Source: an uncultured Planctomycetaceae bacterium (GTDB lineage Bacteria > Planctomycetota > Planctomycetia > Planctomycetales > Planctomycetaceae). From it: a DNA stretch of 6,043 bases. The position numbers and the translations under genes were made by a program. Positions within the stretch are counted from its first letter, which is position 1. Every line of letters starts with the position of its first letter. Shown one piece after another: positions 1 to 6,026 of this stretch. The notes beneath the pieces were generated by a model that ran no database searches, was not told where the DNA came from, and worked only from the letters and a program-made list of their open reading frames with translations. Location: assembly GCA_937952455.1 (NCBI GenBank), contig CALFYU010000590.1, positions 1-6,043 on the forward strand. Direction: 5' to 3'.

Positions 1-401
1 TCGCCCGGCGTCGCATCGTAGTTCATCGAATGCAATCCGCCGCCGACCGAACGATTGCCGACGGGCGGATATTTCGTCGCGGCGATGGCGATCTTAGCCT
101 GTTCAACCGTATTGACCATCGGGACCACGATGCCGTGCGCCCCGCCGTCCAGCACGCGTTTGATCAGGTCGTGGTCGCCGCGGGGGACACGGGCCAGCGG
201 AACGCAACCCGCGTCGGCGATCGCGCCGAACACGGCCGATGCCTGACTCCAGTCGATGGGGGAGTGTTCCATGTCCAGCGTGAGCCAGGGGAAACCGATG
301 CGGGCCATGATCCGGCTGGCAAACAGGTCGCCGAACGACAGCCAGGTTCCCACCTGCGGCTTCCCGGCGGCCAGCGCGGCTTTGACGGGGTTTTTCTTCA
401 T
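1..401 (-). CDS. HpcH/HpaI-family aldolase (2-oxo-acid aldolase), N-terminal part only
   Basis: Reading from 401 leftward gives 133 residues with no stop, so the gene continues beyond the left edge; the family is usually about 250-260 residues, so roughly half is present. Family members are metal-dependent class II aldolases that cleave 4-hydroxy-2-oxo acids such as 4-hydroxy-2-oxoheptanedioate or 2-dehydro-3-deoxyglucarate to pyruvate plus an aldehyde in the cytosol. Seen directly: TLDMEHSP at 41-48 with the conserved His46, the active-site Arg71 in LARVP, the segment IKRVLDGGAHGIVVPMVN (80-97), and GNRSVGG (115-121), all in the family order. The metal-binding Glu and Asp lie beyond the edge. 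The ATG at 401 is bounded by an in-frame TGA at 423-425; an in-frame TTG at 408-410 is the only visible alternative. The Shine-Dalgarno is weak. The family is clear, but the substrate cannot be told. It lies 234 bp after the ArsC-like gene and may be a separate transcription unit. Confidence 0.9.
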   Translation of the reverse strand, partial: MKKNPVKAALAAGKPQVGTWLSFGDLFASRIMARIGFPWLTLDMEHSPIDWSQASAVFGAIADAGCVPLARVPRGDHDLIKRVLDGGAHGIVVPMVNTVEQAKIAIAATKYPPVGNRSVGGGLHSMNYDATPG

Positions 402-635
402 AACGGGCAATCTCGTAGGGATTCAATGGAGGAAAACGGGCGTGCAAAACAACACGCTGCGCCAGCGGATCACTTTGGCGAAACCGCTGCCGACTTGCAA
501 GGCAACGGCGAGATTCATTTCGCCGCAGATCGCCCAATCAAAAACGCGTCGTCGGTCGGTCGCGGCCGGGATTGAAACCGGCTCGCTGACGCATGCCGTT
601 TGCCCGAAATGTGTCGCGCTCGGCGCCGTACATCG
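402..635. other. Intergenic spacer without a recognised gene
   Basis: This 234-bp stretch separates the ArsC-like gene from the aldolase. A small inverted repeat, CGGCGA at 506-511 and TCGCCG at 520-525 with an 8-nt loop, is present but has no T-run on either side, so it is not a convincing intrinsic terminator. No clear -35/-10 pair for the aldolase was recognised. Open frames crossing it on either strand read antisense or out of frame into the aldolase and show no family motif. Confidence 0.5.
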
Positions 636-1058
636 CTAAACACTGCGTTCGGCGGCGCCGATGGTTTGCAGCAACGTTTTGACCTTCCGTTCGATCAGAT
701 CGCGAACCTGTCGGAACTCCTCCGGTGGCATGTCGCGAGGATCGGGGATGTCCCAGTCTTCGCGATGCGCGGCCGCCACGTGCGGACAGGCGTCGCCGCA
801 GCCCATCGTTACCGCCGCCGCAAATTGCAGTCCCGCAACGCTCTCCAGCGATTGCGACGCGTGCTGCGACAGGTCGTAACCCAACTCGGCCATCGCAGCG
901 ACCGCCTTGGGATTCACTTTGCCGGACGGACGCGAACCCGCGCTGTGCGCTTCAATCCCCGGTCCGCCGTGGATGCGGGCAAACGCTTCGGCCATCTGGC
1001 TGCGGTTGGAGTTTTCCACGCAGACGAACAACACTCGCAGCGGCTCTGCTTCACTCAT
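636..1058 (-). CDS. arsC: ArsC-type arsenate reductase / low-molecular-weight phosphatase family protein
   Basis: The 140-residue cytosolic protein has the low-molecular-weight tyrosine phosphatase fold signature. The P-loop CX5R is CVENSNR at 13-19, followed by SQMAEAFAR, and the general-acid loop is DWDIPDP at 101-107. The sequence TMGCGDACP (84-92) adds Cys87 and Cys91, the redox pair that distinguishes arsenate reductases of this family from plain phosphatases. By family knowledge, Cys13 attacks arsenate and Cys87/Cys91 pass on the disulfide, with a thiol donor regenerating the enzyme, giving arsenite. Length is typical (about 130-140). ATG at 1058 is supported by AGGGG at 1067-1071 with an 8-nt spacer. 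The start lies 26 bp after the RND transporter stop on the same strand, so co-transcription with the pump is likely. No ArsR regulator or arsenite exporter is visible. A phosphotyrosine phosphatase role cannot be excluded, but the extra cysteines favour arsenate reduction. The symbol reflects family, not proven function. Confidence 0.85.
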   Translation of the reverse strand: MSEAEPLRVLFVCVENSNRSQMAEAFARIHGGPGIEAHSAGSRPSGKVNPKAVAAMAELGYDLSQHASQSLESVAGLQFAAAVTMGCGDACPHVAAAHREDWDIPDPRDMPPEEFRQVRDLIERKVKTLLQTIGAAERSV

Positions 1059-1066
1059 GGATCACG

Positions 1067-1071
1067 CCCCT
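1067..1071 (-). promoter_or_regulatory. Ribosome binding site of the ArsC-like gene
   Basis: On the minus strand AGGGG sits 8 nt before the ATG at 1058. It lies inside the 26-bp gap after the RND stop codon (1085-1087), which fits independent translation initiation on a shared transcript. Confidence 0.6.
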
Positions 1072-1084
1072 AAAACCGAACGGT

Positions 1085-4000
1085 TCAGTTAGAAGTCTTG
1101 GTGTCCGTCTCAGAAATGTTCGTCAACGTCTTGCCGCGATCGGCGAACTTCATGATCACCGAATAGAACACCGGCGTGAAAAACAGTCCGAAGAACGTCA
1201 CACCCAACATGCCGGCCACCACGCCGACGCCGAGTGCAATGCGCATTTCCGCTCCGGCACCCGTTGCCAGGATCAGCGGCAAAAAGCCCAGCACCGACGA
1301 GAAGGCGGTCATCAGAATCGGTCGCAGCCGCAATCGGCAAGCTTCCACCACCGCATCGATCCGCGGCATCCCCTCGTCCTGTTTGTTGCGGGCGAACTCC
1401 ACGATCAAGATCGCGTTCTTCGCCGACAGGCCCACCAGGAGCACCTGGCCTATTTGCGTAAAGATGTTGCTGTCCAGCTTGGCGATTAACACGCCGAGGA
1501 TGGAACATAACAGACACATCGGCACAATCAGAATCACTGCTAGCGGCAGCGACCAGCTTTCATATTGTGCCGCCAGAACCAAGAACACGAACACCACCGC
1601 CAAGGGAAACACCAGTTTGGTCATCAGGTCTTTGGCCGCCTCGATCTGTTGATAGGAGAGATCGGTCCACAGAAAGTCCAGCCCGGCTCCCAATTCCTGC
1701 GCCGCCAATTTGTCGATCAGCATGATCGCGTCCCCGGAACTGGTGCCAGGAGCATTGTTGCCGTTGATTTCGGCCGAGGGATAGCTTTGATAGTGATTGA
1801 CCATCGCCGGCCCGGTCGTATCGACGACTTTCACCAATGTCGAGAGGGGGACCATGTCTCCTTGGTCATTGCGGACCCGCAGGCGGCCAATATCTTGCGG
1901 CGTGATCCGATAGGCGGCATCGGCTTGCACGTTCACCTGCCAGTTGCGGTTGTCGCGGGTGAAGTCATTGGCATAACCGGAACCGAGATACACCTGCAAC
2001 GTTTCAAACAGATCGTTGAGCGCCACCCCTTCGCGTTTGGCCTTGGTGCGGTCGATGTCCAGATACAATTGCGGCTGGCTGATGCTGAATGTGGAAAACA
2101 GCCCGATCAGTCCCGGCTGCGCATTTCCGGCGGCGGCGAGTCGGTTGACGCCGCGCTGCAGTGCCTCCAACCCCAATCCGCCCACGTCGCGCACCTGCAA
2201 CTTGAAACCGCCGGTGCTCCCCAAACCGTCGATGGGGGGTGCCCCGAACGCGGCGGTCTGTGCCTCTTGAATCGCGGTGAATTCCTGGCGCAGTTTTGCC
2301 GCAATCGCATCGGCGCTCAGCTCCGGAACACCGGCCCGCTTGTCGAAATCTTCTAGAACCACGATCGCCGTGCCCGCATTCGACAAGTTGCTGCTGACCA
2401 ACAGAGAAAACCCGGAGACGCCGATCACGCTCTTGACGCCGGGTGTCTTGCGGGCGATTTCGACGATGCGGTCGACGACCGCATTCGTGCGGTTCAAACT
2501 GGCGGCGTCGGGGAGTTGTGTATTGACGACCAGATAGCCCTTGTCCTGCTGCGGGATGAATCCCTGCGGGACTTTCATAAATCCAATAAACGTCAACGCC
2601 AACAACCCGCCATAGACGAGCAAGGATACAAACGCCCCACGGACGATCCAATACACGCTGCGGCCATAACCATTCTTGGCTTTGTCCATCGCCCAGTTGA
2701 ATCCCCGAAACAGCCACGAACCCATTGTAACGTGCATCATCCATTCCAGCGGATCCTTCTTCTCTCCCGGCGGCTTGAGCAGCAATGCACACAGTGCCGG
2801 ACTGAGAGTCAAGGCGTTGAAGGTTGAGATCACCACCGCTGCCGCGATCGTTAGCGCGAATTGCTTATAGAACTGTCCGGATATTCCCGCCATGAAGGCG
2901 GTGGGCACAAACACGGCCAATAGCACGAGCGACGTGGCGATCACGGGACCGAATAGTTCGGTCATCGCCGTGCGGGCCGCATCGCGGCGGGTCATGCCGG
3001 CGGCCAGATGTGTTTCGACCGCCTCGACAATCACAATCGCATCGTCGACCACCACGCCGATGGCCAGTACCAACCCGAATAGCGACAGGTTATTCAGCGA
3101 GAACCCGAATAGGGCCATGCCCCCGAAGGCGCCCACCAGGGAGACCGGCACGGCCACCATCGGAATGATCGTGGCCCGCCAGGATTGCAGGAAAATCAGC
3201 ACGACCAAAAATACCAGTCCCAAAGCTTGCAGCAACGTGATGTAGACGTCGTTGATTGATTGCTCGATGAACAGGGTGGTGTCGTAATCGATGCGGTAAT
3301 CCACACCGGACGGGAAACGTCCCGATTCCTTTAGATTACTCATCGTGTCGCGGATGGCTTGAGCGGTCTCCAGCGCATTGGATCCGGGCAGTTGAAACAC
3401 GGCGACTGTGATCGAGGGCAACGTCTCGCCCGTGTCGCCGTTGTAGGAGCTTTCCATCTCGTAGGACTTCGCCCCCAACTCCACACGCGCCACGTCCCGT
3501 AGCCGAGTCAGTTGGCCGTCTTCGCCGGTGCGGACGATGATGTTGCCGAATTCTTTCGGATCCAGCAGCCGGCCTTGAGTGTTCAGGGTGTATTGAAAGC
3601 CGACGTTGTTATTGCCCACCGGCGGTGCGCCGAGCCGTCCGGCGGCGACCTGCACGTTCTGTTCCCGCAAGGCATTCATTACGTCCCCGGCGGTCAACTG
3701 ACGGGCGGCGAGCTTTTGCGGATCGAGCCAGACCCGCATGCTGAAATCGCGAGCACCCCAGATCAACACGTCGCCGACTCCCTTAACTCGGGAGAGGTCA
3801 TCCTTGATCCGCGTGGTGACGAAGTTGCTCAAAAACAATGAGTCGTGCGACCTGTCGGGCGAGATCACGTTGACGCACATCAAGATGCTGGGCGAACGTT
3901 TCTTGGTCGTCACACCCTGCCGCGTGACCTCTTCGGGAAGTTTGGGCATGGCGATCGCGACGCGGTTTTGCACTAAGACCTGCGCCATGTCGATATCGGT

Positions 4001-4294
4001 GCCGAGTTCAAACGTGACGTCCAGCGTCATTTGCCCGTCATTGGTCGATCGGGACGACATATAGATCATCCCTTCAACGCCGTTGACTTCATTTTCAATC
4101 GGTGTAGCGACGGTTTCGGCAACGGTCTGTGCGTTGGCACCGGGATAGGTCGTCGTCACCTGAATCGTGGGCGGAGCGACTTCCGGGTATTGCGCCACCG
4201 GTAGGCTCAAAAAGGCGACCGCTCCCACGATCACGATCACCACCGAGAGCACCGTGGCGAAGATCGGCCGATCTATGAAAAAATGCGAAAACAT
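1085..4294 (-). CDS. HAE1-family RND multidrug efflux transporter (AcrB/MexF-like)
   Basis: This 1069-residue protein is the inner-membrane proton-driven pump of a tripartite efflux system and takes substrates from the periplasm or outer leaflet towards an outer-membrane channel. Seen: the canonical start MFSHFFIDRPIFA; TM1 about 11-30; a first periplasmic loop (about 31-350) with QNRVAIAMPKLP; TM2-TM6 about 351-506; TM7 about 551-572; a second periplasmic loop to about 890; TM8-TM12 about 893-1048. The proton-relay residues are intact: Asp417-Asp418 in GVVVDDAIVIVE (TM4), Lys959 in GLSAKNAILIVEFA (TM10), and Arg989 and Thr996 in RLRLRPILMT. These match E. coli AcrB D407/D408, K940, R971 and T978. 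Length is close to AcrB (1049). Phrases such as FSMRVWLDPQKLAAR and NVQVAAGRLGAPP resemble the MexF/OqxB subgroup more than AcrB; this is from memory. The start fits the family N-terminus although no good Shine-Dalgarno precedes it. It follows the adaptor gene by 170 bp and precedes the ArsC-like gene by 26 bp. Substrate is unknown. Confidence 0.96.
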   Translation of the reverse strand: MFSHFFIDRPIFATVLSVVIVIVGAVAFLSLPVAQYPEVAPPTIQVTTTYPGANAQTVAETVATPIENEVNGVEGMIYMSSRSTNDGQMTLDVTFELGTDIDMAQVLVQNRVAIAMPKLPEEVTRQGVTTKKRSPSILMCVNVISPDRSHDSLFLSNFVTTRIKDDLSRVKGVGDVLIWGARDFSMRVWLDPQKLAARQLTAGDVMNALREQNVQVAAGRLGAPPVGNNNVGFQYTLNTQGRLLDPKEFGNIIVRTGEDGQLTRLRDVARVELGAKSYEMESSYNGDTGETLPSITVAVFQLPGSNALETAQAIRDTMSNLKESGRFPSGVDYRIDYDTTLFIEQSINDVYITLLQALGLVFLVVLIFLQSWRATIIPMVAVPVSLVGAFGGMALFGFSLNNLSLFGLVLAIGVVVDDAIVIVEAVETHLAAGMTRRDAARTAMTELFGPVIATSLVLLAVFVPTAFMAGISGQFYKQFALTIAAAVVISTFNALTLSPALCALLLKPPGEKKDPLEWMMHVTMGSWLFRGFNWAMDKAKNGYGRSVYWIVRGAFVSLLVYGGLLALTFIGFMKVPQGFIPQQDKGYLVVNTQLPDAASLNRTNAVVDRIVEIARKTPGVKSVIGVSGFSLLVSSNLSNAGTAIVVLEDFDKRAGVPELSADAIAAKLRQEFTAIQEAQTAAFGAPPIDGLGSTGGFKLQVRDVGGLGLEALQRGVNRLAAAGNAQPGLIGLFSTFSISQPQLYLDIDRTKAKREGVALNDLFETLQVYLGSGYANDFTRDNRNWQVNVQADAAYRITPQDIGRLRVRNDQGDMVPLSTLVKVVDTTGPAMVNHYQSYPSAEINGNNAPGTSSGDAIMLIDKLAAQELGAGLDFLWTDLSYQQIEAAKDLMTKLVFPLAVVFVFLVLAAQYESWSLPLAVILIVPMCLLCSILGVLIAKLDSNIFTQIGQVLLVGLSAKNAILIVEFARNKQDEGMPRIDAVVEACRLRLRPILMTAFSSVLGFLPLILATGAGAEMRIALGVGVVAGMLGVTFFGLFFTPVFYSVIMKFADRGKTLTNISETDTKTSN

Positions 4295-4356
4295 TACGAC
4301 TTACGTAACGGGTGTTTATTTTGAAATTCGTCGTTGCTGCGTCTTCAAGGCCAAGG

Positions 4357-4443
4357 ATTGGCGTGGCACCGGCTCTGCCAGTGCGTTTTCAGTGTTCGCA
4401 GAATTGTCAAAGGCACCGGCAAAGCCAGTAGCACCCAGCCAAT
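4357..4443. repeat. Long imperfect inverted repeat between adaptor and RND genes
   Basis: ATTGGC at 4357-4362 is complementary to GCCAAT at 4438-4443, and the sequences inside continue to pair with a few C/A mismatches and small bulges for about 27 more positions. Each arm is itself a small palindrome: CACCGGC-TCT-GCCAGTG at 4367-4383 and CACCGGC-AAA-GCCAGTA at 4414-4430. The element therefore can form either one long hairpin or two short ones, like a bipartite REP/BIME unit. It occupies half of the 170-bp spacer and has no T-run, so it does not look like a normal terminator. It may stabilise the upstream adaptor mRNA or mark a processing point; this is inference. The right arm read on the minus strand begins GGGTGCTACTG, close to GGGTGCCGCTG at 5954-5964. 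Confidence 0.75.
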
Positions 4444-4464
4444 AGGTAAGACCCCGACTTAGCA

Positions 4465-5754
4465 CTACTTGCTTGCATCGCTATCCAGCGTCTCTGCGGG
4501 CGGCTGATCCTCTGCCGGGACGTCGGGAGAGGTTTCGGGTTCGATGACGATCTCGCTGACCGACAGCGGCGGAGTGATCTTGCCTTTGATCGCCTGCACA
4601 GTCCCCCCGTCGCGGGTGCGTTGCAGGCCGTTGATGATCACCCAATCGTCCGCCGACACTCCTGAGTCGATGACCTGCAGGCCGTCGTCGGTGAGAATGC
4701 CCAACTCCACCGGCTTTTTCGCGACCTTGTTTTCGTCCACGACGACCAGTAGGTATTTTTGATTGAGATCGTTATTGATCGCATCTTGCGGCACGAGCAG
4801 CTTCAACTCCGCCCCCTCGGAAAGCGGCACACGCACACGAACAAACAGCCCCGCTCTGAGATACTCGTCGGTATTCTCAAATCGGCCCCGCACGCGAACT
4901 GTTCCCGTTGAGGTGTCGACTTGATTGTCGACAAAGTCCAGGTATCCCTTGTGGGGGAATCCCGTTTCATTTGCCAGACCGATAAACACCGGCCAATCCT
5001 GCTCGCGGACCGGAACCTGTGGCGCGTCAGGGTTCTTTTTTCGCGATTCCTTACGAACTTCAAGTATTGTGAACTCATCGACGTCGAAATAGACGTACAT
5101 CGGATTGACGCTCACCAGCGTGGTCAGCGGAGTGCCGAGAGATTGGTCGGCGGTCACCAGATTGCCCTTGGTGACCAGCGCACGGCCGACGCGGCCTTTG
5201 ACCGGGGCGGTGATGGTGGTGAAGTCCAGATTGAGCTTTGCGCTGGCGGCGTCCGCTTCGGCACCTTTGAGTGCTGCTTGTGCTTCGAGGACCAAGGCCT
5301 TCGCTTGATCATAGTCTTCTTGCAGCCCGGCTCCCGATTTCAGCAAACGGGTTTGCCGTTCCAGGTCCGCTTGGTTTTTGGCGATGGCCGCTTTCCAGCG
5401 ATCGAGTTCCGACTCCGCCGATTTCAGGTGTTCCTCTAACGGTCGCGGGTCGATTTTGAACAGCACCGGCCCCGCCTCGACGATGTCCCCCTCGATGAAA
5501 TTCACCTCGGTGATATAGCCGGTGACCCGCGCGCGAATTTCCACGCTCTCGACGGCGGCGACCTCGCCGGGATACTCCCGTGTTTCCAAAATCTCCCGCT
5601 TAAGCGGCTGAGCGATCGTCACCTCCGGCGGAGGGACGGGAACCGGTTCGACCGTCCGCCCTTCGCAGCCGCTCAGCCCGATAATTACCGTGAGAAACCA
5701 CCCCGCCGACCACGCCCGCCGCGGGCACTGGTCCCTTGCCGCTGCACCTGCCAT
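4465..5754 (-). CDS. RND efflux membrane fusion (periplasmic adaptor) lipoprotein, MexE/AcrA-like
   Basis: With the start at 5754 the protein has 429 residues. It bridges the RND transporter and an outer-membrane channel. Seen: a signal with arginines at 12-13, a hydrophobic run WFLTVIIGL (19-27) and lipobox LSGC with lipidated Cys30; a proline-rich linker (about 36-44); lipoyl half-motif VTGYITEVNFIEGDIVEAG (about 77-95); a charged, alanine-rich alpha-hairpin coiled coil (about 106-175); second lipoyl half ITAPVKGRVGRALVTKG (about 181-197); beta-barrel with NPMYVYFDVDE (about 217-227) and DNQVDTSTGTVRVRGRFEN; membrane-proximal domain to about 393; then an acidic, proline-rich tail. The frame is open to an ATG at 5865 (466 residues), but that start lacks a Shine-Dalgarno, would place 37 residues before the signal peptide, and would run through the operator-like repeat. 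The ATG at 5754 has GAGG 6 nt upstream. It is the first gene of the pump operon and lies 170 bp before the transporter. Confidence 0.94.
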   Translation of the reverse strand: MAGAAARDQCPRRAWSAGWFLTVIIGLSGCEGRTVEPVPVPPPEVTIAQPLKREILETREYPGEVAAVESVEIRARVTGYITEVNFIEGDIVEAGPVLFKIDPRPLEEHLKSAESELDRWKAAIAKNQADLERQTRLLKSGAGLQEDYDQAKALVLEAQAALKGAEADAASAKLNLDFTTITAPVKGRVGRALVTKGNLVTADQSLGTPLTTLVSVNPMYVYFDVDEFTILEVRKESRKKNPDAPQVPVREQDWPVFIGLANETGFPHKGYLDFVDNQVDTSTGTVRVRGRFENTDEYLRAGLFVRVRVPLSEGAELKLLVPQDAINNDLNQKYLLVVVDENKVAKKPVELGILTDDGLQVIDSGVSADDWVIINGLQRTRDGGTVQAIKGKITPPLSVSEIVIEPETSPDVPAEDQPPAETLDSDASK

Positions 5755-5760
5755 CACTCG

Positions 5761-5764
5761 CCTC
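5761..5764 (-). promoter_or_regulatory. Ribosome binding site deciding the adaptor start
   Basis: GAGG on the minus strand lies 6 nt before the ATG at 5754 (CGAGGCGAGTG then ATG). The competing in-frame ATG at 5865 is preceded by TTTTTTGTAACTCGA with no such motif, so this site favours the shorter protein with a normal lipoprotein signal at its N-terminus. Confidence 0.55.
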
Positions 5765-5831
5765 GGAATACCGAAATCGGTTTGAAAAATTGCAGAATTG
5801 AAGCCCCGCTCCGTCGAACACGATTGTGCCC

Positions 5832-5853
5832 TCAAAAGTGTAACCACTTTTGA
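5832..5853. promoter_or_regulatory. Perfect 9-bp inverted repeat, candidate operator of the pump operon
   Basis: The half-sites TCAAAAGTG (5832-5840) and CACTTTTGA (5845-5853) are perfectly complementary and separated by TAAC. The site lies 78 bp before the preferred adaptor start. Its size and symmetry suit a dimeric repressor such as a TetR-, MarR- or ArsR-family protein, regulators that commonly control RND pumps. A -10-like TACACT on the minus strand (5837-5842) lies inside it and a run of eight A/T pairs (5875-5882) lies about where an UP element would be, but no convincing -35 was found at proper spacing. No regulator gene is in the window, so the binding protein is unknown. With a 4-nt loop and no T-run behind it, a terminator is less likely. 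Confidence 0.5.
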
Positions 5854-5950
5854 ATCGGACAACATTCGAGTTACAAAAAAAATCTGCGGCGCTCGGGAAA
5901 ATCATCAGGCCATCTATCGCGTCGCGAACATTATTCACTAACGACAGACT

Positions 5951-6002
5951 GTCGGGTGCCGCTGCTGGCTTGACGAGCAGTGTTTTGCGGGCAGCGCCCG
6001 AC
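5951..6002. repeat. Palindromic REP-like element, 52 nt
   Basis: GTCGGG (5951-5956) pairs with CCCGAC (5997-6002); pairing continues inward for six more positions with one G-T wobble and one C-A mismatch. A nested hairpin CGCTGCT (5960-5966) with AGCAGTG (5976-5982) can form instead or as well, with one G-T wobble. There is no coding potential. The motif GGGTGCCGCTG at 5954-5964 resembles the head of the right arm of the 4357-4443 element read on the minus strand, suggesting one repeat family. Confidence 0.65.
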
Positions 6003-6003
6003 A

Positions 6004-6026
6004 CACGGGCGGGCAAGCCGCCCGTG
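6004..6026. repeat. Perfect 9-bp stem palindrome (REP-like)
   Basis: CACGGGCGG (6004-6012) is perfectly complementary to CCGCCCGTG (6018-6026) around the loop GCAAG. It is followed by GGCACCC (ending at 6032), the exact complement of GGGTGCC at 5954-5960, so the two adjacent palindromes sit between 7-bp inverted ends. The GC-rich stem has no T-run on either side, arguing against an intrinsic terminator. Similar intergenic palindromes ending in GGCACCC are, as I recall, frequent in planctomycete genomes. Confidence 0.7.

Noticed and set aside
103..537. Minus-strand open frame of 144 codons
   Set aside because: It overlaps the aldolase in another frame and has no recognisable domain; the aldolase frame carries the conserved residues.
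30..575. Plus-strand open frame of 181 codons
   Set aside because: It reads antisense to the aldolase, whose motifs are clear on the minus strand; the translation shows no family pattern and has low-complexity charged composition.
600..636. Possible terminator after the ArsC-like gene
   Set aside because: Only a 4-bp GCGC stem and the GGCGCC palindrome were seen, without a T-run, so it is not supportable.
725..1489. Plus-strand open frame of 254 codons
   Set aside because: Antisense to the ArsC-like gene and the end of the RND gene; the arginine/histidine/proline-rich translation is typical of a GC-rich shadow frame.
1565..2356. Plus-strand open frame of 263 codons
   Set aside because: Wholly antisense to the conserved RND gene and without motifs or a ribosome binding site.
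2004..2792. Minus-strand open frame of 262 codons
   Set aside because: Out-of-frame reading inside the RND gene, where the main frame has uninterrupted family similarity.
4921..5439. Plus-strand open frame of 172 codons
   Set aside because: Antisense to the adaptor coiled-coil and barrel; no domain recognised.
5770..5781. Small palindrome ACCGAAATCGGT in the adaptor leader
   Set aside because: Five-base arms around two bases are short enough to occur by chance and the site is weaker than the 9-bp repeat at 5832-5853.
5600..6016. Minus-strand open frame of 138 codons
   Set aside because: Overlaps the adaptor N-terminus in another frame and runs through the palindromic repeats and leader; no motif, no ribosome binding site.
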